Source: Candidatus Aminicenantes bacterium UBA4820
GTDB lineage: Bacteria; Acidobacteriota; UBA4820
Assembly (NCBI GenBank): GCA_002402325.1
Contig: DHFQ01000053.1
Span: 1-12,508, forward strand
Length of the DNA stretch: 12,508 nucleotides
Reading direction: 5' to 3'
Below are positions 1 to 7,372 of this stretch, one piece after another. Position 1 is the first letter of the stretch. Each line of letters begins with the position of its first letter. Both the position numbers and the translations under genes were made by a program. Under the pieces are notes generated by a model. It had not been told where the DNA came from. It saw only the letters and a list, made by a program, of their open reading frames with translations, and did not search any database.

Positions 1-10
1 GCACTAATTC

Positions 11-109
11 AAATGGAAATTGGAAGATTCCTCAAGGGCTACACCCACGAAGAAGTGTTCAGAATGACAATTTCCATTTTGCAATTTACAATTTGCAATT
101 GTCAATGTC
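11..109. repeat. Short AT-rich inverted and heptamer-periodic repeat
   Basis: Two nested structures are visible. A 12-bp inverted repeat pairs AAATGGAAATTG (11-22) with CAATTTCCATTT (68-79). A second pairs TGACAATT (65-72) with AATTGTCA (97-104). Inside the right part, CAATTTA, CAATTTG, CAATTGT and CAATGTC follow one another at 82, 89, 96 and 103, a degenerate 7-bp tandem. The composition differs from the flanking genes and lies just upstream of the rpsU promoter. It resembles dispersed intergenic repeats seen in many AT-rich bacteria, but whether this unit recurs in the genome cannot be seen from one window. Confidence 0.5.
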
Positions 110-132
110 GGATTTTGGGGGAGTATGATAAT

Positions 133-161
133 TTGACTTAACTTTCAAAATATGGTATAAA
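133..161 (+). promoter_or_regulatory. Putative sigma-70-type promoter for rpsU-mutS2
   Basis: The -35 box TTGACT (133-138) and the -10 box TATAAA (156-161) are separated by exactly 17 bp. A TGn extended -10 (TGG at 153-155) precedes the -10 box. Transcription would start near 168, giving a leader of about 45 nt before the rpsU start. A weak TTTCC/GGAAA hairpin (165-169 with 178-182) lies at the start of this leader. This is the best promoter match in the window and fits its place before the first gene of the block. Confidence 0.7.
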
Positions 162-212
162 TAATTTCCTTTTTATGGGAAAAGCCGACTGGCAAGAGAG
201 GAGGCGATTTGA

Positions 213-419
213 ATGCCGTTAGTTGTGGTTAAAGATGATGAGACAGTTGAAAGTGCACTGAGAAGATTCAAAAGAAAGTGCGAAAAGGCAGGTATCCTCT
301 CTGAATTGAAGAAGAGACAGCATTATGAAAAGCCTTCTGTTAAAAAGAAAAAGAAGACCGTTGCTGCAAGGAAAAAACTTCTTAAAAAACTCGCTCAGGA
401 AAGAAGATATAATTCTTAG
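213..419 (+). CDS. rpsU: 30S ribosomal protein S21
   Basis: A 68-residue, very basic protein that matches bS21 over its whole length. S21 is a small-subunit protein near the platform and the anti-Shine-Dalgarno region, and it helps initiation on mRNAs. The N-terminus reads MPLVVVKDDETVESALRRFK, the usual S21 opening, followed by the KCEKAGILSELKKRQHYEKP segment and a lysine/arginine-rich tail. The ATG at 213 follows a strong GAGAGGAGG Shine-Dalgarno at about 196-204, so the start is secure. It is the first gene of an rpsU-mutS2-dnaG-rpoD block, the classical macromolecular-synthesis arrangement with one insertion, and has its own promoter upstream. Its stop codon lies 13 bp before mutS2, so the two are almost certainly co-transcribed. 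Confidence 0.95.
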   Translation: MPLVVVKDDETVESALRRFKRKCEKAGILSELKKRQHYEKPSVKKKKKTVAARKKLLKKLAQERRYNS

Positions 420-432
420 GTGTAATTAGGGA

Positions 433-2793
433 ATGGATTTTAGAAGCCGAGTCGCCCTTGATTGGGAAAGGCTTCTTTCGCTTGTCTCTTTGTGTGCAAC
501 AAGTGAGGATGGAAAAAGGGCTGTTTTTGAGTTGGAACCCCTTTTTGAAAAAAATCCGCTTGATATTTTGCACAACGAAGTGAAAGAGTGGGGAAGAGGA
601 GAAAACCTTCAGGGGAAAATCTCTTTTGAGAGTTTTAAAAGAGTGCAACTCAATGCACCGAAGGGCATTTTTTTATCAATTGAAACTTTTAGAACCTTAA
701 AAGAAGACTTGAGATTGTTCAAGGTTTTGAGGGATTGGCTTAAAGATAAAACTTCAGAAAAGAAGACTCTTTTGACATTTTTTAATGATGATGAAGATAT
801 TTCAAAACTTGGAAAGAGGTTTGACATTGTCTTTGATGAAAGGGGAGAGATTTCAGATTACGCAACCCCAACTCTCTTTAATTTAAGAAGAGAGAAGGAA
901 AAAGCGATAGAAAACACTTCACTTTTGCTCAAAAAAATTATGGACAAACTCGGAAGTGGATACTTTTCTCAGGAAAACCCAACGATAATTAATGGGCGTC
1001 TTGTTTTACCTGTGGTTGCCTCAAAAAAAAGGGCAATTGATGGCATAGAGCTCGATTCTTCTTCAACAGGCTCAACGATCTACCTTGAACCTTTTGAGGC
1101 CGTAAGTTGCAACAATATCCTTGCGGAATTTGACTCAAAGGAGAGGGAGGAAATAAAGAAAATCCTTCTTGAACTTACCGAAGAGGTTATGCAAATAAAA
1201 GATTTGATTGAAAATTTCTTTGATTCTATTGTTCATTTCGATACAATTCTTGCGCGGGCGAGGTTTTCTTCAAGGTATAAAGGAATCTTTCCTGAGTTTT
1301 CTGAAAATGGTGAGGAGTTCACAATCGTTGATGGTTCTCACCCACTGCTTTTGTCAGAATTGAATGATTTAAGAGCAATCGCTTTTAATGAAAAGCCCAA
1401 AAAACCGCCCATTCCACTTGGGCTCAGACTTTTAATCAAAAAGGAAAAAACTTTAATTTTGAGCGGACCAAACGGGGGTGGAAAGACCGTTGCACTAAAA
1501 ACCGCCGGTCTCCTTTCTATGATGAACCAATCAGGGATTCCAATTCCTGTGAAAGAGGGAAGTTTTTTTCCATTTTTTGAGGATATTTGTGCGGTTATTG
1601 GCGACATTCAGTCAATCTCTGATGATTCCTCAACGTTCACGGCGAGAATGAGCCAGATTGCAGATGAACTCAAAAACCTGAAAGAACCTTTTCTTTTTCT
1701 AATTGATGAACTTAATTCGGGAACAGACCCGACTGAGGGTTCGGTTTTAAGCAAGGAGATTGTAAGCTACATCCATAAGAAGAGAGGTTATCTAATCTTG
1801 TCTACGCACGATGAGGCTTTAAAAGCGATGGCTCTTTCAACAAAGGGGATGGTAAATGCAGGTTTTGGATTTTCAGAAAAAGAGGGAAAACCGACTTACA
1901 TTTTGAAAATGGGTGTAGTAGGAAAAAGCAGGGCACTTGATATGGCTTTAAAGGCAAATATCCCAGAAGAGATAATTGAATCTGCAAGGAAAGAGTTGCC
2001 TGAAGAGGGTGTAAAACTTTCAAATCTCCTTAAACAATTTGAAGAAAAAGTTGCCGAAATTGAGAAATTGAAAGATGAGATGTCAAACAAGGAGAAGAAA
2101 CTCGAAGAGGAGATAAAAAAGAGGGAAAAGGCAATTAAAGACCTTGAAGACGAAAAGCTCAAAATTTTAAGAGAACTCCCTAATAACCTCAAGAAGTGGA
2201 GAGAAGAATTTTTAAAGCCACTCAAGGTCGAGGTGAACCTCAAATCGATCAGGAAGGTTTCAAAAAAATCCATAGAAGATACAATTGAGATTGCAGGAAA
2301 AGAATTAAATGTCGGTGATAAAATCAAAGAAGTAAAAAAATTTATTTTTCCTCAAGAGGGGAGTTTTGTAAAGGTTTCGCCTTATGGATTTGAAGGGAGG
2401 ATTAAAAGGGTTGATGAAGGAAGAAATGCAATTGTTCTTGAGAGGGATGGGAAGGAGATAACCGTTGGCATTGGTGATGTTGAGGTTATTGATGAAATCT
2501 CTTCTTCAAAAAGGATAGAAAAAAATCAAAACTTTTTTGAGAGACAGTTTATAAAAGAGATTATGCTTATTGGAAAGAGTGTTGCCGATGCTCTCGATGA
2601 ACTTGATTTTTTTGTTGACAAATCCTATTTAGAGGGAGTAGAGATGATAAGAATTGTCCACGGAACTGGAAGCGGAAAATTGAGGAGTGCTATAAGAGAG
2701 TATCTGAAAAAGGATAAGAGAATTGCACATTTTGAGTCCGCTTCTCAAAATCAGGGTGGCGAAGGCGTTACACTCGCTAAAATCAAAGGATGA
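433..2793 (+). CDS. mutS2: Endonuclease MutS2 (MutS2/Smr family ATPase)
   Basis: 786 residues, the usual MutS2 length. It lacks the mismatch-recognition N-terminus of MutS1 and has a C-terminal Smr domain. Known family roles are suppression of homologous recombination and, in Bacillus, rescue of collided ribosomes. The core/lever region spans about 1-310. Walker A is GPNGGGKT at 345-352, where many MutS2 proteins have GPNTGGKT. Walker B is LIDELNSGTDPTEG with D425/E426. A lysine/glutamate coiled coil covers roughly 535-600, followed by a KOW-like beta segment around 650-690 and Smr from about 705 to the end, with HGTGSG at 743-748. The Smr LDxR-type motif is replaced by MLIG at 711-714, so nuclease activity is doubtful. 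The start at 433 has a TAGGTG Shine-Dalgarno (417-422) overlapping the rpsU stop. The position between rpsU and dnaG ties it to the translation/replication operon. Confidence 0.95.
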   Translation: MDFRSRVALDWERLLSLVSLCATSEDGKRAVFELEPLFEKNPLDILHNEVKEWGRGENLQGKISFESFKRVQLNAPKGIFLSIETFRTLKEDLRLFKVLRDWLKDKTSEKKTLLTFFNDDEDISKLGKRFDIVFDERGEISDYATPTLFNLRREKEKAIENTSLLLKKIMDKLGSGYFSQENPTIINGRLVLPVVASKKRAIDGIELDSSSTGSTIYLEPFEAVSCNNILAEFDSKEREEIKKILLELTEEVMQIKDLIENFFDSIVHFDTILARARFSSRYKGIFPEFSENGEEFTIVDGSHPLLLSELNDLRAIAFNEKPKKPPIPLGLRLLIKKEKTLILSGPNGGGKTVALKTAGLLSMMNQSGIPIPVKEGSFFPFFEDICAVIGDIQSISDDSSTFTARMSQIADELKNLKEPFLFLIDELNSGTDPTEGSVLSKEIVSYIHKKRGYLILSTHDEALKAMALSTKGMVNAGFGFSEKEGKPTYILKMGVVGKSRALDMALKANIPEEIIESARKELPEEGVKLSNLLKQFEEKVAEIEKLKDEMSNKEKKLEEEIKKREKAIKDLEDEKLKILRELPNNLKKWREEFLKPLKVEVNLKSIRKVSKKSIEDTIEIAGKELNVGDKIKEVKKFIFPQEGSFVKVSPYGFEGRIKRVDEGRNAIVLERDGKEITVGIGDVEVIDEISSSKRIEKNQNFFERQFIKEIMLIGKSVADALDELDFFVDKSYLEGVEMIRIVHGTGSGKLRSAIREYLKKDKRIAHFESASQNQGGEGVTLAKIKG

Positions 2794-2801
2794 ATAAAAT
2801 G

Positions 2802-2830
2802 TTGCAAAATTTTTATAAAAACTATATAGA
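2802..2830 (+). promoter_or_regulatory. Possible internal promoter for dnaG-rpoD
   Basis: The 55-bp gap between mutS2 and dnaG holds TTGCAA (2802-2807), a 17-bp spacer and TATAGA (2825-2830), each matching the sigma-70 consensus at 4 of 6 positions, in very AT-rich DNA. There is no TGn extension. An internal promoter separating sigma-factor expression from rpsU is known in classical rpsU-dnaG-rpoD operons. Here it is only suggested by the sequence. Confidence 0.35.
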
Positions 2831-2848
2831 TTTAACTGATGGTATTAA

Positions 2849-4570
2849 ATGGCAAGAATAAATAGTCTTGAAGAGTTGAAGGCGATGGTTTCGCCGATAA
2901 CAATATATGGTGAGTATCTTCACCTTATTGGAAGTGGGAGGAAAAGAACCTCTTTATGCCCATTTCATAAGGAAAAAACGCCCTCTTTCTCTATTGATGT
3001 TGAAAAGGGGCTTTTTTACTGTTTTGGCTGTCATAAGGGAGGGGATATAATAAAATTCATCGAGGAAATAGAGAGATGTTCGTTTGAAGAGGCAGTTTCA
3101 ATACTTGCCAGAAAAGGTGGCGTTGATTTCAGTTTCCCAAAAAGTGAGAGAGGCTCTCTTGAAGGCAAGAAGAGGGAAAAACTTATTGAAATACTCTCAA
3201 TTTCTTTAGAGCACTTTAAAAAATCTCTTGAAAATCAAGATAATAGTGGAACTATCTTTAAATACATAAAGGAAAGGGGAATTCCGAAAGAGAGTTTGAA
3301 AGAACTTTCAATCGGTTATAGCGGAAATAAGGGGGAACTTCTGTCGCTTCTTTTAAAAAAGGGTTTTACTAAAGAAGAGTGTGTTCAAGCAGGAGTTGTC
3401 AGAGAGGGAAAATCTTACGAATATTATGAGTACTTTAGGGATAGACTAATTTTTCCAATATTTGACCTTCAGGAAAGGGTTGTTGGCTTTGGAGGGAGAA
3501 CATTGTCAAACGAAGAGCCTAAATACTTGAATAGCCCTGAAACTCCTGTTTTTAGAAAAAGAGAACTTCTTTATGGTTTAAATCTTTCAAAAGAGTTTAT
3601 AAGGAAGGAAAATAGAGTAATCCTTGTAGAAGGCTATATGGATTTTGTAAGTTTGTATATAAGAGGGATAAAAAACTGTGTAGCATCGCTTGGCACTGCT
3701 CTCACTTCTACCCAATCCTCTTTAATCAAAAGATATACTGATAATGTCGTTTTACTTTACGATTCTGATGAAGCGGGTAAAAAAGCAATGGAAAGGGCGA
3801 TCCCGATCCTTCTTTCTGCGGATTTGAATGTAAATGTGGCAATTATCCCTGAAGCAAAAGACCCTGATGATGCAATAAAACTTCTTGGAATTACTGAATT
3901 TAAAAAGAGAATAGATGAAAGCGTATCTTTTGTTGATTTTATACTCTATCAATTTAATTTACAAAATATGACAAATCTTGATGAAAAACTCAACTTTCTT
4001 GAAAAAGTATCGGGAGACATAGCAGAGATAAGGGATCCCATTAAAAAAGAGGGCTTTCTTAATGAAATTTCATCAAGAACGGGAATTTCAAAAAAGACGA
4101 TTTCAAAAAAAATTGATTCCTTAGAAAAGATAACTTCCTCAGAAGTTGTCGAAAAGGAAAAGGAAATTTTTCTTTCAGTGAATGAGATTATTTTGATTAA
4201 AGGTTTGCTTGCGTTTAACCGGGAATATTTTTCTTTAATTTCCGCCATTCCAAAAAACATCCTTTCGACCTTAAAAACATTTCCTCTGGTTGAAAAAATG
4301 CTTGATGGACAGGAAATAACAGGTGAAGAGGAATTAAAGATCCTCGCCTTTGTTAATAATTCCTGTCATGAAGTAGTCAGTGAAAGCGACATAAAAGGAG
4401 CAATAGTTTCTTTAAGGAAAGATGCTTGTGAAAGGAAAAGAAAAGAACTGACAGCAAAGATGAAGGACGCTGAGGTTAAAGGCGATAACGAGCTTGTTGG
4501 AATTTTATTGAGAGAAATAAATGCAGTTTCTAAAGAGGCAAATTCAATTAAAATGGATGAAATGAAATAA
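2849..4570 (+). CDS. dnaG: DNA primase DnaG
   Basis: 573 residues, close to the usual length. DnaG makes RNA primers at the replication fork and is recruited by the DnaB helicase. The N-terminal zinc-binding domain is complete as a CHC2 set: C37 and H40 in CPFH, C58 and C61 in CFGC, with KTPSFSID between them. The central TOPRIM domain has the catalytic E261 in VEGYMD and the metal-binding D305-S306-D307 in YDSDEAGKKA, then the DPDD motif. The C-terminal 180 or so residues are helical and correspond to the helicase-interaction region, less conserved as expected. The ATG at 2849 gives the typical short N-terminus before the zinc domain. Its Shine-Dalgarno is poor, unlike that of rpoD, so primase may be translated weakly. 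The stop codon overlaps the first base of the rpoD Shine-Dalgarno. Confidence 0.96.
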   Translation: MARINSLEELKAMVSPITIYGEYLHLIGSGRKRTSLCPFHKEKTPSFSIDVEKGLFYCFGCHKGGDIIKFIEEIERCSFEEAVSILARKGGVDFSFPKSERGSLEGKKREKLIEILSISLEHFKKSLENQDNSGTIFKYIKERGIPKESLKELSIGYSGNKGELLSLLLKKGFTKEECVQAGVVREGKSYEYYEYFRDRLIFPIFDLQERVVGFGGRTLSNEEPKYLNSPETPVFRKRELLYGLNLSKEFIRKENRVILVEGYMDFVSLYIRGIKNCVASLGTALTSTQSSLIKRYTDNVVLLYDSDEAGKKAMERAIPILLSADLNVNVAIIPEAKDPDDAIKLLGITEFKKRIDESVSFVDFILYQFNLQNMTNLDEKLNFLEKVSGDIAEIRDPIKKEGFLNEISSRTGISKKTISKKIDSLEKITSSEVVEKEKEIFLSVNEIILIKGLLAFNREYFSLISAIPKNILSTLKTFPLVEKMLDGQEITGEEELKILAFVNNSCHEVVSESDIKGAIVSLRKDACERKRKELTAKMKDAEVKGDNELVGILLREINAVSKEANSIKMDEMK

Positions 4571-4581
4571 AGGAGAAAATT

Positions 4582-6246
4582 ATGGAAGAGACCTTTGACG
4601 ATCTTTTTGACATTTTGAGTTTTGCAAGAAAAAAAGGCTATATAAATCTTGAAGAGATAAATGACCTTCTACCACCTGACCTTCAAAATCCAGAGGCAAT
4701 CGAATATCTATGCCAGCTTCTCGAACTTGAAGGAATTGGCATAATTGAAAAAGGGTATGAAGAGGAAGATGAGGATCAACTTGGTGCGGTGGAGAAAAAT
4801 GCCATTCCTCCAAACCCCGCTATTATTTCAGAACTTGAAAGAACTTCTGATCCTGTAAAAATTTATCTTAAGGATATGGGGCAAACAGCGCTATTGAACA
4901 GGGAAGGGGAGGTAAAAATTGCCAAGAGTATTGAAAGAGGAAAAAAATTGATGATCAAAGCCCTTTCTCGCTCGAGGTTTGCAGCAGAACAAATCCTTGA
5001 GATCGGAAATAAGATTGAAGAGGACAAGGAGTTGGGACGAGAATATTTCTCTTTTTATGATGATGTTGAAGAGGAACAGATAGATGAAAAGTTAGAAGAG
5101 CAGAAAAAGATCATAAATGAAATTGCTCTAATTCAAAAGTTAATTGAAAAAACTACAAAGGGGTTCAATAGAATAAAGAAGCCTGAGGGAAAACCAGCCA
5201 AAAGGATTAAATGGCAACTTTCAAGGCATTATGTTGAACTTACCCAAAAAATAAGGCTTCTTGAGTTAAATCCAAAGACAATAAGCCAGATGATCAACAC
5301 TTTTAAGCAGAAGTATTCAGAACTTTTGGCGCTTGAACAGCAGTTAAAAAGGGCTGAGAAAAGGCTTTCAAAGCTTAAAGAAAAAGGCTCCAAATCTGAT
5401 CAGAGAAAAAGAATTGCTGAAGTTAAATCAAGGATAGAGCAGATTGAAAAAGAGATGTCCTCCTCTGCAGAAGATATTAAGAAAATAACGGAAATGATTG
5501 AAAGAGGTGAGGAGGAGATGGAAAACTCCAAGCACGAGTTGATACAGGCTAACCTGAGGCTTGTTGTTTCCATCGCAAAAAAATATACAAATAGAGGCTT
5601 GCAATTTCTTGACCTGATTCAAGAGGGAAATATAGGTCTGATGAAGGCTGTTGAAAAATTTGAATATAAGAGAGGATACAAGTTTTCAACTTATGCTACA
5701 TGGTGGATAAGGCAGGCAATAACAAGAGCAATTGCAGACCACGCAAGGACGATAAGGATTCCCGTTCATATGATTGAGACAATTAACAAACTTTTTAAAA
5801 CGATGAGGGTTCTGGTTCAGGAAATAGGAAGGGAGCCAACCCCTGAAGAGGTTGCCCAAAGAATGGGGATTAGTGTCCCAAAGGTGAGAAAGATTTTAAA
5901 AATTGCTCAGGAACCAATTTCTCTTGAAACACCTATAGGTGAAGAGGAAGATAGCCATCTTGGAGATTTTATTGAGGATCAAGACATTCCATCTCCAGTT
6001 GACCATGTAACCCATCAGGATTTAAAAAGTCACATTAGAGACATATTGGCTGAGCTTCCAGAAAGGGAGGCAAAGGTGATTCAGATGCGGTTTGCTTTGG
6101 GATACGACTATGAACACACCCTTGAGGAGGTTGGCAAAGCATTTGCAGTAACGAGGGAGAGGATAAGACAGATAGAGGCAAAGGCTTTGAACAAACTTCC
6201 AAAGTACTCAAAGCATTTAAAGATATTCCTAAAAGGAACAAAATAG
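4582..6246 (+). CDS. rpoD: RNA polymerase primary sigma factor (sigma-70/RpoD)
   Basis: 554 residues with the full layout of a group 1 sigma factor. Region 1.1-like sequence covers about 1-60. Region 1.2 starts near 89 with SDPVKIYLKDMG. A charged, partly coiled-coil non-conserved region runs to about 310. Region 2 starts at A323 (ANLRLVVSIAKKYTNRG) and includes the -10 recognition helix YATWWIRQAITRAIADHA from Y371. Region 3 lies at about 410-470. Region 4.2 starts at T513 with TLEEVGKAFAVTRERIRQIE, the -35 binding helix-turn-helix. The presence of 1.1 and the long non-conserved region indicates the housekeeping sigma factor. The start at 4582 follows AAGGAG (4570-4575), which overlaps the dnaG stop, so the two are translationally linked. 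The C-terminal tail after region 4.2 differs from the common RHPSR-type ending, a minor variation. Confidence 0.97.
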   Translation: MEETFDDLFDILSFARKKGYINLEEINDLLPPDLQNPEAIEYLCQLLELEGIGIIEKGYEEEDEDQLGAVEKNAIPPNPAIISELERTSDPVKIYLKDMGQTALLNREGEVKIAKSIERGKKLMIKALSRSRFAAEQILEIGNKIEEDKELGREYFSFYDDVEEEQIDEKLEEQKKIINEIALIQKLIEKTTKGFNRIKKPEGKPAKRIKWQLSRHYVELTQKIRLLELNPKTISQMINTFKQKYSELLALEQQLKRAEKRLSKLKEKGSKSDQRKRIAEVKSRIEQIEKEMSSSAEDIKKITEMIERGEEEMENSKHELIQANLRLVVSIAKKYTNRGLQFLDLIQEGNIGLMKAVEKFEYKRGYKFSTYATWWIRQAITRAIADHARTIRIPVHMIETINKLFKTMRVLVQEIGREPTPEEVAQRMGISVPKVRKILKIAQEPISLETPIGEEEDSHLGDFIEDQDIPSPVDHVTHQDLKSHIRDILAELPEREAKVIQMRFALGYDYEHTLEEVGKAFAVTRERIRQIEAKALNKLPKYSKHLKIFLKGTK

Positions 6247-6248
6247 TG

Positions 6249-6254
6249 TATAAT
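6249..6254 (+). promoter_or_regulatory. Possible -10 element before the TPR gene
   Basis: A perfect TATAAT sits 2 bp after the rpoD stop and 20 bp before the next start codon. No convincing -35 box is found 16-18 bp upstream, where the sequence lies within the end of rpoD. It could start a transcript with a leader of about 14 nt, or be chance in AT-rich DNA with the gene simply read through from rpoD. Confidence 0.3.
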
Positions 6255-6274
6255 TTTATCCTACGGAGGGAATT

Positions 6275-7219
6275 ATGAAAAAGAATTGTTTGATAGCGTT
6301 TTTTCTTTTGATGGTTTCTATGTTTTCTTTTGGTCAATTAAGTAAAGGTATTAAAGGAAAGGTTTTAGACAGAGATGGTAAGCCCGTTCCCGACTGCGTT
6401 GTTAAGATGGTTGATAAATCAAATTCACAAAATAAGTATGAGATAAAAACTGATAAAGATGGTATGTATGTCTATGCTGGACTTCCATATTCCTCAGAGG
6501 GCTATCTTGTTTCAGTACAGGTAGGGGATTTGCCAGAAGTTCAAAAACTAATTAAAGTCAAAACTCTCGAAATGGTTGAACTTAATTTTGATATGAGAAA
6601 AGACCTCGTGATGAAAGAAGAGGTAAAGGAGTCAAAACCAAACCCTGCCGCAGAGGCACAAGAACTTTTTAAAAATGAGGACTATCAAGGTGCAATTTTG
6701 AAAGCGGATGAGGCTTTAAAGGGAGAGGACAAAACTTATGAGGCAACTGTTCTTTTGATTAAGGCAAGGAGTTTTGAAAAATTGAACAAATTTGATGATG
6801 AACTTGAGACCTATCTGAAATACCTTGAACTTTATCCCAAATCAAACAATGAAAAGGAGATTGTAGGAAGAATCGCCGATATTTATGACCAAAAAGGGGA
6901 TAAAATAAATTCCGAAAAATATAAAAAAAGATTCAAGGAACTTGGTGGGACAATAACCGCTGAAAATTATAATGAAGGGGTAAAAAGACTCAACGAAGGA
7001 AATGCTCTTGAAGCAATTCCATTTTTCAAAAAGGCAATAGAAGATGACCCAAACGATGCAGAGGCGCACAGGGAACTTGCAAGGGCTCTTGTTCAGACGG
7101 GAGATTATGCAGGAACAATTGAGCAGTTGAAGATTTATTTAAAAATGAAACCTGATGCAGAAGATGCGCAAATATGGAAGGATGCTATCAAAGGGTTAGA
7201 GCCGATGGTAAAAAAGTAG
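6275..7219 (+). CDS. Exported carboxypeptidase-regulatory-like/TPR protein
   Basis: 314 residues. An N-terminal signal peptide (MKK, a hydrophobic stretch at about 5-18, then FSFGQ) suggests Sec export with cleavage near residue 20. Residues about 24-110 form a carboxypeptidase-regulatory-like Ig-type beta domain, opening with GIKGKVLDRDGKPVPDCVV and including a DKDGMYVYAGLP turn. From about 120 to the end the sequence is helical, with tetratricopeptide-type repeats (for example around ALEAIPFFKKAIEDDPNDAE and GDYAGTIEQLKIYLKMKP). Such proteins act as periplasmic or outer-membrane-linked scaffolds; the substrate is unknown. The start has GGAGGG at 6265-6270. It lies 28 bp after rpoD on the same strand, which is unusual company for a sigma factor. 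No terminator is visible behind it. Domain assignment is confident; the role is not. Confidence 0.85.
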   Translation: MKKNCLIAFFLLMVSMFSFGQLSKGIKGKVLDRDGKPVPDCVVKMVDKSNSQNKYEIKTDKDGMYVYAGLPYSSEGYLVSVQVGDLPEVQKLIKVKTLEMVELNFDMRKDLVMKEEVKESKPNPAAEAQELFKNEDYQGAILKADEALKGEDKTYEATVLLIKARSFEKLNKFDDELETYLKYLELYPKSNNEKEIVGRIADIYDQKGDKINSEKYKKRFKELGGTITAENYNEGVKRLNEGNALEAIPFFKKAIEDDPNDAEAHRELARALVQTGDYAGTIEQLKIYLKMKPDAEDAQIWKDAIKGLEPMVKK

Positions 7220-7313
7220 TCTATTCTCCACAGACTTCACCAATCTATAGCCCCCCTCTTCCAGGCCAGGTTTTACTCCTCCTCTTCCCACTTTGATAGT
7301 TGAATTTTTGAAT

Positions 7314-7344
7314 TTGACTTTTTATTATATGTTTATGCTAATAT
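7314..7344 (+). promoter_or_regulatory. Possible promoter for the Mod-remnant/MNT/HEPN operon
   Basis: TTGACT (7314-7319) is followed after 17 bp by GCTAAT (7337-7342). Shifted slightly, TGC plus TAATAT (7336-7344) would be an extended -10 at a 19-bp spacing. The surrounding DNA is strongly AT-rich. It lies about 30 bp before the start codon at 7373. The -35 box is good and the -10 box ambiguous. Confidence 0.4.
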
Positions 7345-7372
7345 TCACTTTTGAAAGGTTATTAGGGTATCA

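Noticed and set aside
1..141. Open frame from the window edge to a TAA at 139-141, possibly the end of an upstream gene
   Set aside because: The last two thirds run through the CAATTTn repeat and give an unconvincing peptide. I recognise no domain in the first 20 or so residues. A real C-terminus fused to repeat sequence is possible but not supported.
1896..2327. 143-residue open frame on the - strand within mutS2
   Set aside because: It is Ser/Phe-rich, the mirror of Lys/Glu-rich codons of the coiled coil on the + strand, and has no ribosome site or family resemblance.
6035..6337. 100-residue - strand open frame spanning the rpoD end and the TPR start
   Set aside because: It overlaps two well-supported genes and its composition is not protein-like.
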